A stretch of 64,000 nt of DNA from Pelagibacteraceae bacterium AG-333-C14 (lineage in GTDB: Bacteria; Pseudomonadota; Alphaproteobacteria; Pelagibacterales; AG-422-B15): the NCBI GenBank assembly GCA_003282485.1, contig QBZD01000001.1, positions 143,105 to 207,104 on the forward strand, in the 5' to 3' direction. Under the pieces are notes generated by a model. The model was given only the letters and a program-made list of their open reading frames with translations. It had not been told where the DNA came from and ran no database searches. Numbering within the stretch: position 1 is the first letter of the stretch; each line of letters opens with the position of its first letter. This document shows positions 50,426-61,847 of the stretch, one piece after another. The position numbers and the translations under genes were made by a program.

Positions 50426-51541
50426 ATGAATGAAAATAAAATAGTAGATTTAGCAACAGAACAGGCCCTTGTACTGGATTGTGGTAAATCACTGAAAAGC
50501 TTTAAAACAGCTTATACAACATACGGCAAATTAAATGATGCCAAAGATAATGCTATTTTGATTTGCCATGCTCTTACTGGTGATCAGTATGTTGCGAGCA
50601 ATCACCCAATTACAAAAAAAGAAGGATGGTGGTCATATATTGTTGGTCCTGAAAAGCCTATTGATACAAATAAATTTTTTGTAGTCTGTCCAAATGTCAT
50701 TGGTGGCTGCATGGGGTCAACTGGTCCAAAAGAAATAAATTCAGAAACTGGTAAAGTATATGGTACAGATTTTCCAGTTATTACAATTGCTGATATGGTG
50801 AGAGCTCAAAAGCTCCTTATTGACTATTTAGGTATTGAAAAAATTTTTTGTGTGACTGGTGGTTCGATGGGGGGAATGCTAGTTCTTGAATGGCTATCAA
50901 AATTTCCTGAGATGGTTCATTCTGCTATTCCGATCGCAACCGCAACAAACCATTCAGCACAAAATATTGCATTAAATGAACTTGCTAGACAATCTATTAT
51001 GGCTGATCCAAATTGGAATTCAGGTAACTATTATAATTCTGACAATAAACCTCTAAAGGGTCTTTCAGTTGCGAGAATGGCCGCACACATCTCGTATCTG
51101 TCTAAAGACGCTTTGCACAGTAAGTTTGGAAGAAATCTGCAAGATAAGAGTAGTTTAGATTATTCTTTTGATGCCGATTTCCAAATTGAAAGTTATTTAA
51201 GGCACCAAGGATTTACATTTGTAGACCGCTTCGACGCCAATAGTTATTTATATATAACTCGTGCAATGGATTATTTTGATGTTTCGTCAAGTAATGATGG
51301 ATCGCTAATTGAATCATTCAAAAATACTGTCTCAAAAGTTCTATGTATTTCTTTTACAAGCGATTGGCTTTACCCAACCTCAGAGAATAAAAAAATTGTA
51401 AAAGTATTTAATACTCTAGGAATAAATGTAAGTTTTATTGAGATTGAAACTGATGGTGGACATGATTCATTCCTACTTGAAGAACCAAAGCTTTTTGAAG
51501 CTATGCAAGGATTTATTAAATCAACTTATGAAAATTTATGA
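50426..51541 (+). CDS. metX: Homoserine O-acetyltransferase (start re-assigned to ATG at 50426)
   Basis: [39 protein letters not shown]; upstream part of the supplied ORF lies in the riboswitch and terminator. Confidence 0.95.
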   Translation: MNENKIVDLATEQALVLDCGKSLKSFKTAYTTYGKLNDAKDNAILICHALTGDQYVASNHPITKKEGWWSYIVGPEKPIDTNKFFVVCPNVIGGCMGSTGPKEINSETGKVYGTDFPVITIADMVRAQKLLIDYLGIEKIFCVTGGSMGGMLVLEWLSKFPEMVHSAIPIATATNHSAQNIALNELARQSIMADPNWNSGNYYNSDNKPLKGLSVARMAAHISYLSKDALHSKFGRNLQDKSSLDYSFDADFQIESYLRHQGFTFVDRFDANSYLYITRAMDYFDVSSSNDGSLIESFKNTVSKVLCISFTSDWLYPTSENKKIVKVFNTLGINVSFIEIETDGGHDSFLLEEPKLFEAMQGFIKSTYENL

Positions 51542-52155
51542 GCTTAATTAATGAAAAAAAAGACTTCAAGATTATTGCTGATCTAATACCAGCTAAGTCA
51601 TCCGTAATTGATGTGGGCTGTAACGATGGTTCGTTACTAGAATTCTTAAAAGAAGAAAAAGACATTAATGGTAGAGGAATGGAGATTGACCAACAAAAAG
51701 TTCAACTCTGCCTTTCGAAAGGAATTTCAGTAATTGAAGGTGATGCTGATTTAGACTTATATGATTATCCAGATAATTTGTTTGATTACTCAATACTTAC
51801 TTACACCTTACAAGCGACAAAGAGTCCAAAAAATGTTTTGTCAGAATTGGTTAGAATTTCTAGTAAGGCAATAATTTCATTTCCTAATTTTGGTCATTGG
51901 AAAATTGCTACAAGCCTATTAATTAACAGAAAAATGCCCATCAGTGAAAAATTAAGTTACTCGTGGCATGAAACTCCCAATCTTCACTTTTGTACAATTA
52001 ATGATTTTATTGATTTGTGCGAAGAGGCAGGAATTAGAATCGAAAAACAAGCAAATTTAAAAACAAACAGGCTAAATAAATTTTATGGAAAAAATCTCTT
52101 GAATAGTTATTTTAATGAGGTTGGTTTATTTTTAGTTTCAAAGATAAAAAATTAA
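51538..52155 (+). CDS. metW: Methionine biosynthesis protein MetW
   Basis: [52 protein letters not shown]. Confidence 0.93.
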   Translation: MSLINEKKDFKIIADLIPAKSSVIDVGCNDGSLLEFLKEEKDINGRGMEIDQQKVQLCLSKGISVIEGDADLDLYDYPDNLFDYSILTYTLQATKSPKNVLSELVRISSKAIISFPNFGHWKIATSLLINRKMPISEKLSYSWHETPNLHFCTINDFIDLCEEAGIRIEKQANLKTNRLNKFYGKNLLNSYFNEVGLFLVSKIKN

Positions 52156-52156
52156 T

Positions 52157-52915
52157 ATGTTTAAAACTCTAATTGTTAAGTGCCTATCTGATAATTATGC
52201 TTACGTATGCTACAATGAAAATAATGAAGCATTTGTAGTAGACCCATCTGAAGCTGGTCCTGTCATTGATTGCTTAGAAAAAAATAATTTAAAATTAAAA
52301 TATATTTTAAATACACATCACCATTTTGATCATGTTGGTGGAAATTATGAACTTAAAGAAAGATATAAATGTAATATTGTAGGCAGTGAAAAAGATAAAG
52401 ATAGAATTCCCGGAATCGATATTTTCCTTAAAGAGGGAGATAAGTGGCAGTTTGGCGATATAGAGTCTGAGATTTTTGAAATCTCAGGACACACAGTTGG
52501 TCATATTGCATTTTATTTTCATAGAGAGAAGTCTGTTTTTACCGGTGATACTCTATTTTCCCTTGGTTGTGGGAGACTTTTTGAGGGCACTCCTAAAATG
52601 ATGTGGGAGTCATTAAAAAAAATTAGGGATTTGCCAGATGAAACAAATATATATTGTGGACATGAATATACTTTAAGCAACGCCAAATTTATCTACTCAA
52701 TTATACCTAGCGAAGAGTTAAAGAGTAAAATTAATGAACTAGAAAACTTATATTCAAAAAATTTAGCTTCCATCCCCTCTACAATTCAGGAGGAAAAAAG
52801 ATTGAATATTTTTTTACAAGCTGACAATAATCAAATCAGCGAGGCTTTAGGTATTATAGAAGAGAGTCCTGAGAACGTATTTAGCCATATACGAAATCTT
52901 AAAGATAATTTTTAA
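52157..52915 (+). CDS. gloB: Hydroxyacylglutathione hydrolase
   Basis: LNTHHHFDHVGGN, SGHTVGHIAFYF, FTGDTLFSLGCGRLFEGTPKMMW, YCGHEYTLSNAKF. Confidence 0.95.
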   Translation: MFKTLIVKCLSDNYAYVCYNENNEAFVVDPSEAGPVIDCLEKNNLKLKYILNTHHHFDHVGGNYELKERYKCNIVGSEKDKDRIPGIDIFLKEGDKWQFGDIESEIFEISGHTVGHIAFYFHREKSVFTGDTLFSLGCGRLFEGTPKMMWESLKKIRDLPDETNIYCGHEYTLSNAKFIYSIIPSEELKSKINELENLYSKNLASIPSTIQEEKRLNIFLQADNNQISEALGIIEESPENVFSHIRNLKDNF

Positions 52916-53634
52916 GAGAAGTACTGGCCACCGTTTGCAGATATGGTCGAACCGGTTATAAATCCAGCATCATCGCTTGCAAGAAATGTCACAATTCTAG
53001 ACACTTCATCAACCGTGCCTAATCTACCAATTGGTATTTGTGCTAGAATTCCTTCCATTACTTTTTCTGGAGTGTCAGCAAGTAATTCAGTACTAATATA
53101 GCCTGGTGCAACAGCATTTACGGTTATGTTCTTTCTTGCTGTCTCCTGGGCAAGTGCTTTAGTAAAACCAATTACTCCTGCTTTTGCTGCACTATAATTC
53201 ACAACACCCATTTGACCCTTCTGCCCATTAATTGATGAGATTGAAATGATTCTTCCAAATCCTTTTTCTCTCATTCCATCTAATACGCATCTTGTCATAT
53301 AAAAAACTGAATCTAAATCAACTCTAATAACATCATCCCATTGCTCAATTGTCATTTTATGTGTCATTGCAGCTTTAGTAATGCCAGCATTGTTAACAAG
53401 AATGTCAACAGCTCCTAATTTTTCAACTACTTGTTTAACACCATCTTCACATGCAGCTGGGTCAGCTACATTCCATTTAAAGACCTCTACTCCATTTTCA
53501 GACGAAAATTTATCTGCAGCTTCAGAATTTGATCCATATGTTGCAGCAACTTTACATCCGCTGTTTTTTAGTGCTATGGATATTGCCGCACCAATTCCTC
53601 TTGTTCCGCCAGTTACTAATGCTACTTTTGTCAT
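52912..53634 (-). CDS. phaB: Acetoacetyl-CoA reductase
   Basis: ALVTGGTRGIGAAIS, VNNAGITKAAMTHKM, YSAAKAGVIGFTKALAQE. Confidence 0.93.
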   Translation of the reverse strand: MTKVALVTGGTRGIGAAISIALKNSGCKVAATYGSNSEAADKFSSENGVEVFKWNVADPAACEDGVKQVVEKLGAVDILVNNAGITKAAMTHKMTIEQWDDVIRVDLDSVFYMTRCVLDGMREKGFGRIISISSINGQKGQMGVVNYSAAKAGVIGFTKALAQETARKNITVNAVAPGYISTELLADTPEKVMEGILAQIPIGRLGTVDEVSRIVTFLASDDAGFITGSTISANGGQYFS

Positions 53635-53647
53635 AATTTTCTCCTAT

Positions 53648-54820
53648 TTACCTTTCAACGCATAAAGCGACACCCATGCCGCCGCCAATACATAGTGTTG
53701 CAAGGCCTTTTTTTGCGTCTTGTCTCTTCATTTGATTTAATAACGTCACTAGAATTCTAGCTCCAGAGGCACCTATTGGATGACCAATTGCAATAGCTCC
53801 ACCATTTACATTAACTTTAGAAGTATCCCAGCCCATTTCTTTATTTACTGCGCATGATTGGGCAGCAAAAGCTTCATTAGACTCAATCAAATCTAAGTCG
53901 CCAACATTCCATCCAGCTTTTTCTAATGCTTTTTTGCTCGCTGGTATTGGACCAGTACCCATTATTGAAGGATCAACTCCAGCACTTGCCCATGAAACAA
54001 TACGTGCGATAGGTTCTATATTTTTTTTCTTAACTTCATCTCCAGACATAACAGTCATTGCTGCAGCACCATCGTTAATTCCACTAGCATTGGCCGCTGT
54101 TACAGTACCTTCTTTTGAAAAGGCTGGTCTTAGAGTCGCAATTTTCTCTAACTGTACATTATCTTTTATGTATTCATCGTTATCAAAGACAACAGTTTCT
54201 TTTCTTGATTTTATTTCAACTCCAACAATTTCATCTTTAAATATACCATCAGATTTTGCCTTGCTTGCTCTCTTCTGAGATTCAACGGCAAATTCGTCTT
54301 GTTGATCACGAGTTATTTGCCATTGCTGAGCAACATTCTCAGCTGTTGTACCCATATGATAACCATTGAAAGCATCCCAGAGACCGTCTTTAATCATTGA
54401 ATCCACCATTTGGTTATCTCCCATTTTTGTTCCATTTCTTAAATGAGAACAATGAGGAGATTGACTCATAGACTCCTGGCCGCCAGCAACAATAATATTT
54501 GCATCATTGTTCATGATGGCTTGATACGATAAAGCTACGCTTCTTAGTCCTGATCCACAAACTTGATTTACAAGCCATGCTGGTGTTTCTTTTTTTAAAC
54601 CTGCATTTATTGCTGCTTGCCTTGCTGGATTCTGACCAGTCGCAGCGGTTAATACTTGACCTAGTATAACTTCCTCCACTTCAGAAGCCTCGACGTTAGA
54701 CCTAGCAATAGCTTCCTTAATTACAATTTTGCCCAAGTCATGAGCAGGCATGTTTGCTAATGATCCATTAAAAGAACCGACAGCTGTTCTAACAGCAGAT
54801 GTGATAAAAACTTCATTCAT
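53648..54820 (-). CDS. phaA: Acetyl-CoA C-acetyltransferase
   Basis: ITSAVRTAVGSFNGSL, VNQVCGSGLRSVALSYQAI, NVNGGAIAIGHPIGASGARILVTLL. Confidence 0.95.
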   Translation of the reverse strand: MNEVFITSAVRTAVGSFNGSLANMPAHDLGKIVIKEAIARSNVEASEVEEVILGQVLTAATGQNPARQAAINAGLKKETPAWLVNQVCGSGLRSVALSYQAIMNNDANIIVAGGQESMSQSPHCSHLRNGTKMGDNQMVDSMIKDGLWDAFNGYHMGTTAENVAQQWQITRDQQDEFAVESQKRASKAKSDGIFKDEIVGVEIKSRKETVVFDNDEYIKDNVQLEKIATLRPAFSKEGTVTAANASGINDGAAAMTVMSGDEVKKKNIEPIARIVSWASAGVDPSIMGTGPIPASKKALEKAGWNVGDLDLIESNEAFAAQSCAVNKEMGWDTSKVNVNGGAIAIGHPIGASGARILVTLLNQMKRQDAKKGLATLCIGGGMGVALCVER

Positions 54821-54832
54821 AAATATACCTCT

Positions 54833-55552
54833 TTAAGCGCCAATATCTGGCAAATTTTCTGATCTGAGGGCATCAAGATAACTTGCCGACTGTATTTTGC
54901 AACTATTATTTAAGGTTATCATTAGTGGGTTTCCTGTAGGAATTTCTAGGTTCACTATATCTTTGTCTGAAACAGAAAAAAGATATTTGCAAAGAGCACG
55001 CAAGCTGTTTCCATGTGCTGAAATAATAGTAGTATTTTTTAGTACTATTGGCTTTATGTTATTCTCCCAGTATGGGATTACTCTTTCATAAGTATCTGCT
55101 AAACATTCTGTTAAAGGCAAATTTGTAATTCCCTTGTATAAAGAATCAAGTTTCGGGTTCATCTCACTATCAGTATTTAACGCTGGTGGAGGAGTATTAT
55201 ATCCCCTGCGCCATTTCAGAAATTGCTCTTCTCCATACTTCTCTTTAACTTCATTTTTATTTAAACCTTGAAGAGCACCATAGTGCCTTTCATTTAATTC
55301 CCATGCATAATTCACTTCAATATCATGTAATTTTAAATTATTTAGTATTATGTTTAGTGTTTCTTGAGCTCTCTTTAAGTATGAAGTAAATGCTACTGTA
55401 GGATGAAGATTTACTTTTGAAATTAACTGAGCAGCCTTTAATGCTTCACTTGTTCCTTCAGAGTCTAAATCAACATCAACCCAGCCAGTAAATATATTTT
55501 TTTTATTCCAAACACTTTTACCGTGCCTGATTAGTATTAACTGATTAGACAC
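54833..55552 (-). CDS. gpmA: 2,3-bisphosphoglycerate-dependent phosphoglycerate mutase
   Basis: LIRHGKSVWNKKNIFTGWVDVDL, ELNERHYGALQGLNK, ISAHGNSLRALCKYL. Confidence 0.95.
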   Translation of the reverse strand: MSNQLILIRHGKSVWNKKNIFTGWVDVDLDSEGTSEALKAAQLISKVNLHPTVAFTSYLKRAQETLNIILNNLKLHDIEVNYAWELNERHYGALQGLNKNEVKEKYGEEQFLKWRRGYNTPPPALNTDSEMNPKLDSLYKGITNLPLTECLADTYERVIPYWENNIKPIVLKNTTIISAHGNSLRALCKYLFSVSDKDIVNLEIPTGNPLMITLNNSCKIQSASYLDALRSENLPDIGA

Positions 55553-56493
55553 TAAGAATTAACTTGATTAACAATTTTGTTGTTGAGGAGATAATCAGCT
55601 ATTTGTTCTGCTATCTGTACTGCAACTTTTTCTTGAGCTTCAGCTGTGCTTGCACCAATATGTGGCGTCATTACAACATTCTGCATTCCACTAAAAATAC
55701 TATCTGTTTGCGGCTCAGTTTCATAAACATCACAACCATATCCAGCTAGGTTTTCCGCATCTAAGGCTAATTTGAGGTCATGCTCATTTACAATGCCTCC
55801 TCTTGCACAATTAATAATAATTGCAGTTTTTTTCATTTTAGTAATTGACTGACTATTGACCATATATTTTGATTTATCTGATAATTTGTTGTGAAAAGTA
55901 ATGATGTCTGATTTTGCAATTAATTCATCAAAAGAAAGATTACTTAAACCATATTTACTTTCGTCACTAGATGAAAGTGAAGAACTATTTACAACAACAT
56001 TCATGCCATAAGCTTTTGAAATTTCACAAATCTTCTTTCCTATATTTCCAAATCCCACGATACCAATTGTCTTTCCTAACATTTCAGAGCCAATAAATTT
56101 CTTTTTTTCCCATTTTTTATTGTGCATTGATTGATTGGCATTTGTTATATTTCTCATTAATGCATGAATTATAGAAAATGTGAGCTCAGCAGTGGCTTGT
56201 ACATTTCCAAGTGGAGTGTTCATTACCACTATATTTTTCTTTGATGCTGCCTCAAGGTCAACGTTATCAACGCCAACTCCTGGTCGCCCAATTACTTTTA
56301 AATTTTGAGCATTTTCAATAATTTTTTCAGTGACTGTGACAGCTGATCTTATTACAAGACCTGAGTAATTTCCAATTTCAGCACAAATTTCGTCTTCACT
56401 CAATCCGACCTTTTGATCATATTCTATTTTATATTTATCAAAAACTCCAAATACAGCATTAGATACATTATCTGCAATTAGTACTTTATTCAT
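55552..56493 (-). CDS. serA: D-3-phosphoglycerate dehydrogenase, short form without a recognisable ACT domain (start re-assigned to MNKVLIADNVS)
   Basis: GRPGVGVDNVDLEAASKKNIVVMNTP, IGIVGFGNIGKKI, INCARGGIVNEHDL, TPHIGASTAEAQEKV. Confidence 0.9.
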   Translation of the reverse strand: MNKVLIADNVSNAVFGVFDKYKIEYDQKVGLSEDEICAEIGNYSGLVIRSAVTVTEKIIENAQNLKVIGRPGVGVDNVDLEAASKKNIVVMNTPLGNVQATAELTFSIIHALMRNITNANQSMHNKKWEKKKFIGSEMLGKTIGIVGFGNIGKKICEISKAYGMNVVVNSSSLSSSDESKYGLSNLSFDELIAKSDIITFHNKLSDKSKYMVNSQSITKMKKTAIIINCARGGIVNEHDLKLALDAENLAGYGCDVYETEPQTDSIFSGMQNVVMTPHIGASTAEAQEKVAVQIAEQIADYLLNNKIVNQVNS

Positions 56494-57650
56494 TTTTGGA
56501 AGTTTGATTTTGTAGATGAATACGCCCAATCAATCCATGGGAGAACTAACTCAACATTTTTATTTTCAACCGTAGAGCCTCCCCAAATTCTAATTCCTGG
56601 TGGCGCTGTTTTGTATGAGTTTAAATCGTAACCAGCTTCGTTAGTTTCTAATTGGGAGCATACTTCAGCCATAAACTTTTTCTGATCATCACTATTCAAA
56701 GATTTAAACCACTCATCTTTTGGTATGATACATATGGATGTACAAGACCTTGTTTCTGGATCCTTTGCCAAAAATTCAAAATTTTCACTTGTTTCAATCC
56801 AATCACTTACTATTTTTAAATTATTTTCAGATATTTCTATTAATTTTGAAATTCCACCAACTTCATTTGACCAATTAAGAGAATTTAAAACGTCCTCTAC
56901 ACTTATCATTGAGGGAGTATTAATTGTGGCTCCAGAAAAAATTCCAGATATTAATTTTTGATTTTGCGCTAATCTAAATACTTTTGGAACGGGCCATGGT
57001 GGCGTATAGCTTTCGAGTCGCTCTACAGCTCTAGGTGATAGAATTAGCATTCCATGAGCTGCTTCACTGCCTAAAACTTTTTGCCATGAATATGTAACTA
57101 CATCAAGTTTTGGCCAATCCATTTCCATTGAAAAAACCGCAGAGGTGGCATCACAAATAGTTAATCCCTTGCGATCATCACTTATCCAATCAGTATTTTT
57201 AATTCTTACTCCTGCAGTAGTTCCATTCCATGTAAATACTATATCATTATCCGGGTTACTCTTAGAAAAGTCCGGTATATCTCCATAATCAGCTTTAACT
57301 AGAATTTTATTATCAAGGGGCAGTTGTTCACCCGCATCAATATTCCAGTCATGTCCAAAATTTTCCCAAGAATACACCTCAACACCTCTCTGGCCCAGCA
57401 TGCACCACATAGCCATCTCCACTGCACCTGTATCTGAAGCAGGTACAATTCCTATTAAGTAGTCATCAGGTATTTGAAGTATTTCTCTCGACTTGTTAAT
57501 AACCTCTTGTAATTTTTTAACCGCTGCGCCAGAACGATGTGATCTTGACAACGCCGCATCTTTTAACTTGTCTAATGACCATCCTGGAGGCTTTGCACAT
57601 GGTCCAGATGAAAAGTAAGGGTAATGTGGTTTTGATGTTGGTTTTTCCAT
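56490..57650 (-). CDS. serC: Phosphoserine aminotransferase
   Basis: FSSGPCAKPPGWSLDKLKDAALSRSHRS; YSWQKVLGSEAAHGMLILSPRAVERL. Confidence 0.94.
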   Translation of the reverse strand: MEKPTSKPHYPYFSSGPCAKPPGWSLDKLKDAALSRSHRSGAAVKKLQEVINKSREILQIPDDYLIGIVPASDTGAVEMAMWCMLGQRGVEVYSWENFGHDWNIDAGEQLPLDNKILVKADYGDIPDFSKSNPDNDIVFTWNGTTAGVRIKNTDWISDDRKGLTICDATSAVFSMEMDWPKLDVVTYSWQKVLGSEAAHGMLILSPRAVERLESYTPPWPVPKVFRLAQNQKLISGIFSGATINTPSMISVEDVLNSLNWSNEVGGISKLIEISENNLKIVSDWIETSENFEFLAKDPETRSCTSICIIPKDEWFKSLNSDDQKKFMAEVCSQLETNEAGYDLNSYKTAPPGIRIWGGSTVENKNVELVLPWIDWAYSSTKSNFQK

Positions 57651-57651
57651 T

Positions 57652-58866
57652 TTATATATCCATTAATAAATTTACCAAGCCGTCTGCAGGCTTAGGGTCA
57701 AAGTAAGTAGATTTTTTAGGTACTATCTTACCTCTATCTGCTATGGACATTATCTTTTTCATCGGCATTGGGCAAATGAAAAATCCAATATCAGCTCTTC
57801 TTGAATCTACCTCTTTCATTAATTTTTTGTGGACGCTGAGTCCAGGTAGATTAATAACAGAGAGAAGGGAGTTGTTCTGTTTTTTATTAGCGATATTTTT
57901 TATAATTATTTTTTCAACTATATCTACATCAGTTTCATATTTTGAATATATTTTAGGATTTGATCTAAGCGAAGCGCTATACCAAAATTTATTCAAATAT
58001 ATCATCAGGTCACCAGGTTCAATAGGATTTTGAAACCTAGATTTTTTTGAGACTATGAATTTTCTACTTAATGTTTCTATAAATTTTTTTGAATTAAATT
58101 TATCGAACTTTGCTAATCGATGAAAACTTAGAATATTTACTGACTGCTCATCAAAAATTGCTGTTAAAAGATTTATTTTCTTTTTTTTCCTCGAGCCACT
58201 ATTTATTTTTTTGTCAAGGCTTTCAATTGCAGTGAATCGATGGTGCCCATCAGCAATATAATATTTTTTAATACTAGATAATTTTTTTGCTATTAACTTA
58301 ATGTCTTTAGTATTATCAACTTTCCATAATGAGCGAGTTGTGCCTCCAGCAGACTTAAATTTGTAAAGTGGCTTTTTAATTTTATATTTTGAAAAAATCA
58401 AATTCATATTAATTTTATCTTTGTATGAAAGATAAACGGGGCCAATTTGCATCTTAGTATGCTCTATTGTTTCTAGTATAGAATTTGAACGTGCCTTATA
58501 AATTGCTTCATGTTTTAAAATTCTTTTATTTCTTCTATCAAATTCAATTGAAGCTACTATACCGAACTGACTTTTATTATATTTATTTAGACAATATACG
58601 TAGAAAGATTCACTTTTTTCCTGAACAATGATTTTATTTTTAATCATTGCATCCAAATGATCATAAGCATGCTTTTTAGAATTTTTCCTAGATATATTCG
58701 GATAAAATGCTTTGGGACTTACAACGTTAAGGAAATTATACTCAGATTGGTTTAATATTTTTTTTAGTTGTTTATCTGTTAGATTATCAAATGTTGGCAA
58801 GACCACCTCTTCCACACGTCGCTTCAATGGCCTGTACGCCTTAAATGGTTTTACCAAAAATGCCAT
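57652..58866 (-). CDS. DUF1015-family protein
   Basis: VKPFKAYRPLK; YYIADGHHRFTAIESL; first gene of a run with serC/serA. Confidence 0.87.
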   Translation of the reverse strand: MAFLVKPFKAYRPLKRRVEEVVLPTFDNLTDKQLKKILNQSEYNFLNVVSPKAFYPNISRKNSKKHAYDHLDAMIKNKIIVQEKSESFYVYCLNKYNKSQFGIVASIEFDRRNKRILKHEAIYKARSNSILETIEHTKMQIGPVYLSYKDKINMNLIFSKYKIKKPLYKFKSAGGTTRSLWKVDNTKDIKLIAKKLSSIKKYYIADGHHRFTAIESLDKKINSGSRKKKKINLLTAIFDEQSVNILSFHRLAKFDKFNSKKFIETLSRKFIVSKKSRFQNPIEPGDLMIYLNKFWYSASLRSNPKIYSKYETDVDIVEKIIIKNIANKKQNNSLLSVINLPGLSVHKKLMKEVDSRRADIGFFICPMPMKKIMSIADRGKIVPKKSTYFDPKPADGLVNLLMDI

Positions 58867-58967
58867 AATCGGATAAATTAATTAAAATAGAACTAGCAAG
58901 ATATATATACGTATATTTTATGCTTAAAAACCATTGATTTTAAGTTTTTTTAACAGAATTATGGCTA

Positions 58968-58995
58968 TTGACAGCTGAAAAGTGGGGTATATATT
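58968..58995 (+). promoter_or_regulatory. Sigma70-type promoter TTGACA-N16-TATATT upstream of rplU
   Basis: TTGACA 58968-58973 and TATATT 58990-58995, 35 bp before the rplU ATG. Confidence 0.75.
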
Positions 58996-59029
58996 CAGCC
59001 AGACTTAAAAAATCAAAATCAAGATTATT

Positions 59030-59464
59030 ATGTTTGCAATTATCTCAACTGGTGGGAAACAATATAAAGTAAGCCAGGACACCATTCTAACAGTTAACAA
59101 GCTTGAAGGTAAAGACGGTGACAAAATAACAATAGATGACGTTTTGTTTGCTTGTGACGGCGACAAGTTTTCTATTGGCTCTCCTCAAATTGACGGAGCC
59201 AAAATTAATGCTGAGATAGTAAAGCAAGACCGAGATAGAAAAATATTGGTTTTTAAGAAGAAGAGAAGAAAAAATTATAGAAGACTTAATGGACATAGGC
59301 AGGATATTACTTTCTTAAAAGTTAATTCATTAGATATTCCTGGGTTTGCTGCAGAAAAAGCAGCCAAGAAAGTTTCTGCAAAAGAGGAAACTAAAAGCGA
59401 AGACGTTGCTGTGAAAAAAAAGGCAGTAGCAAAGAAAAAGACAACAAAGAAAAAGGGTGAATAA
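59030..59464 (+). CDS. rplU: 50S ribosomal protein L21 with Lys/Ala-rich C-terminal tail
   Basis: [50 protein letters not shown]. Confidence 0.97.
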   Translation: MFAIISTGGKQYKVSQDTILTVNKLEGKDGDKITIDDVLFACDGDKFSIGSPQIDGAKINAEIVKQDRDRKILVFKKKRRKNYRRLNGHRQDITFLKVNSLDIPGFAAEKAAKKVSAKEETKSEDVAVKKKAVAKKKTTKKKGE

Positions 59465-59466
59465 GA

Positions 59467-59724
59467 ATGGCTACTAAAAAAGCTGGTGGTTCGTCGAGAA
59501 ATGGAAGAGATTCTGCAGGCCGAAGATTAGGAATCAAGAAGTATGGTGGTGAACAGGTTATACCTGGCAATATTATAGCGAGACAAAGAGGCACTAAATG
59601 GCACCCAGGTGATAATGTTGGCTTGGGTAAAGATCATACAATTTTTTCACTTGTTGATGGAATAGTGAGATTTGGAAAAAAGAAAAATGGCAGAACATTC
59701 ATTTCTGTTGATCCCAAAAAATAA
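59467..59724 (+). CDS. rpmA: 50S ribosomal protein L27
   Basis: [48 protein letters not shown]. Confidence 0.98.
   Translation: MATKKAGGSSRNGRDSAGRRLGIKKYGGEQVIPGNIIARQRGTKWHPGDNVGLGKDHTIFSLVDGIVRFGKKKNGRTFISVDPKK

Positions 59725-61843
<2,119 letters not shown>

Positions 61844-61847
<4 letters not shown>

Noticed and set aside
57651-57700. Looked for a serC-type leader RNA upstream of serC
   Set aside because: serC follows DUF1015 with a 1-nt gap, leaving no leader; any such element would have to precede DUF1015 and I could not identify it there.
59391-59594. 67-aa minus-strand ORF across the rplU/rpmA junction
   Set aside because: Shadow of the Lys-rich tail and L27; no independent support.
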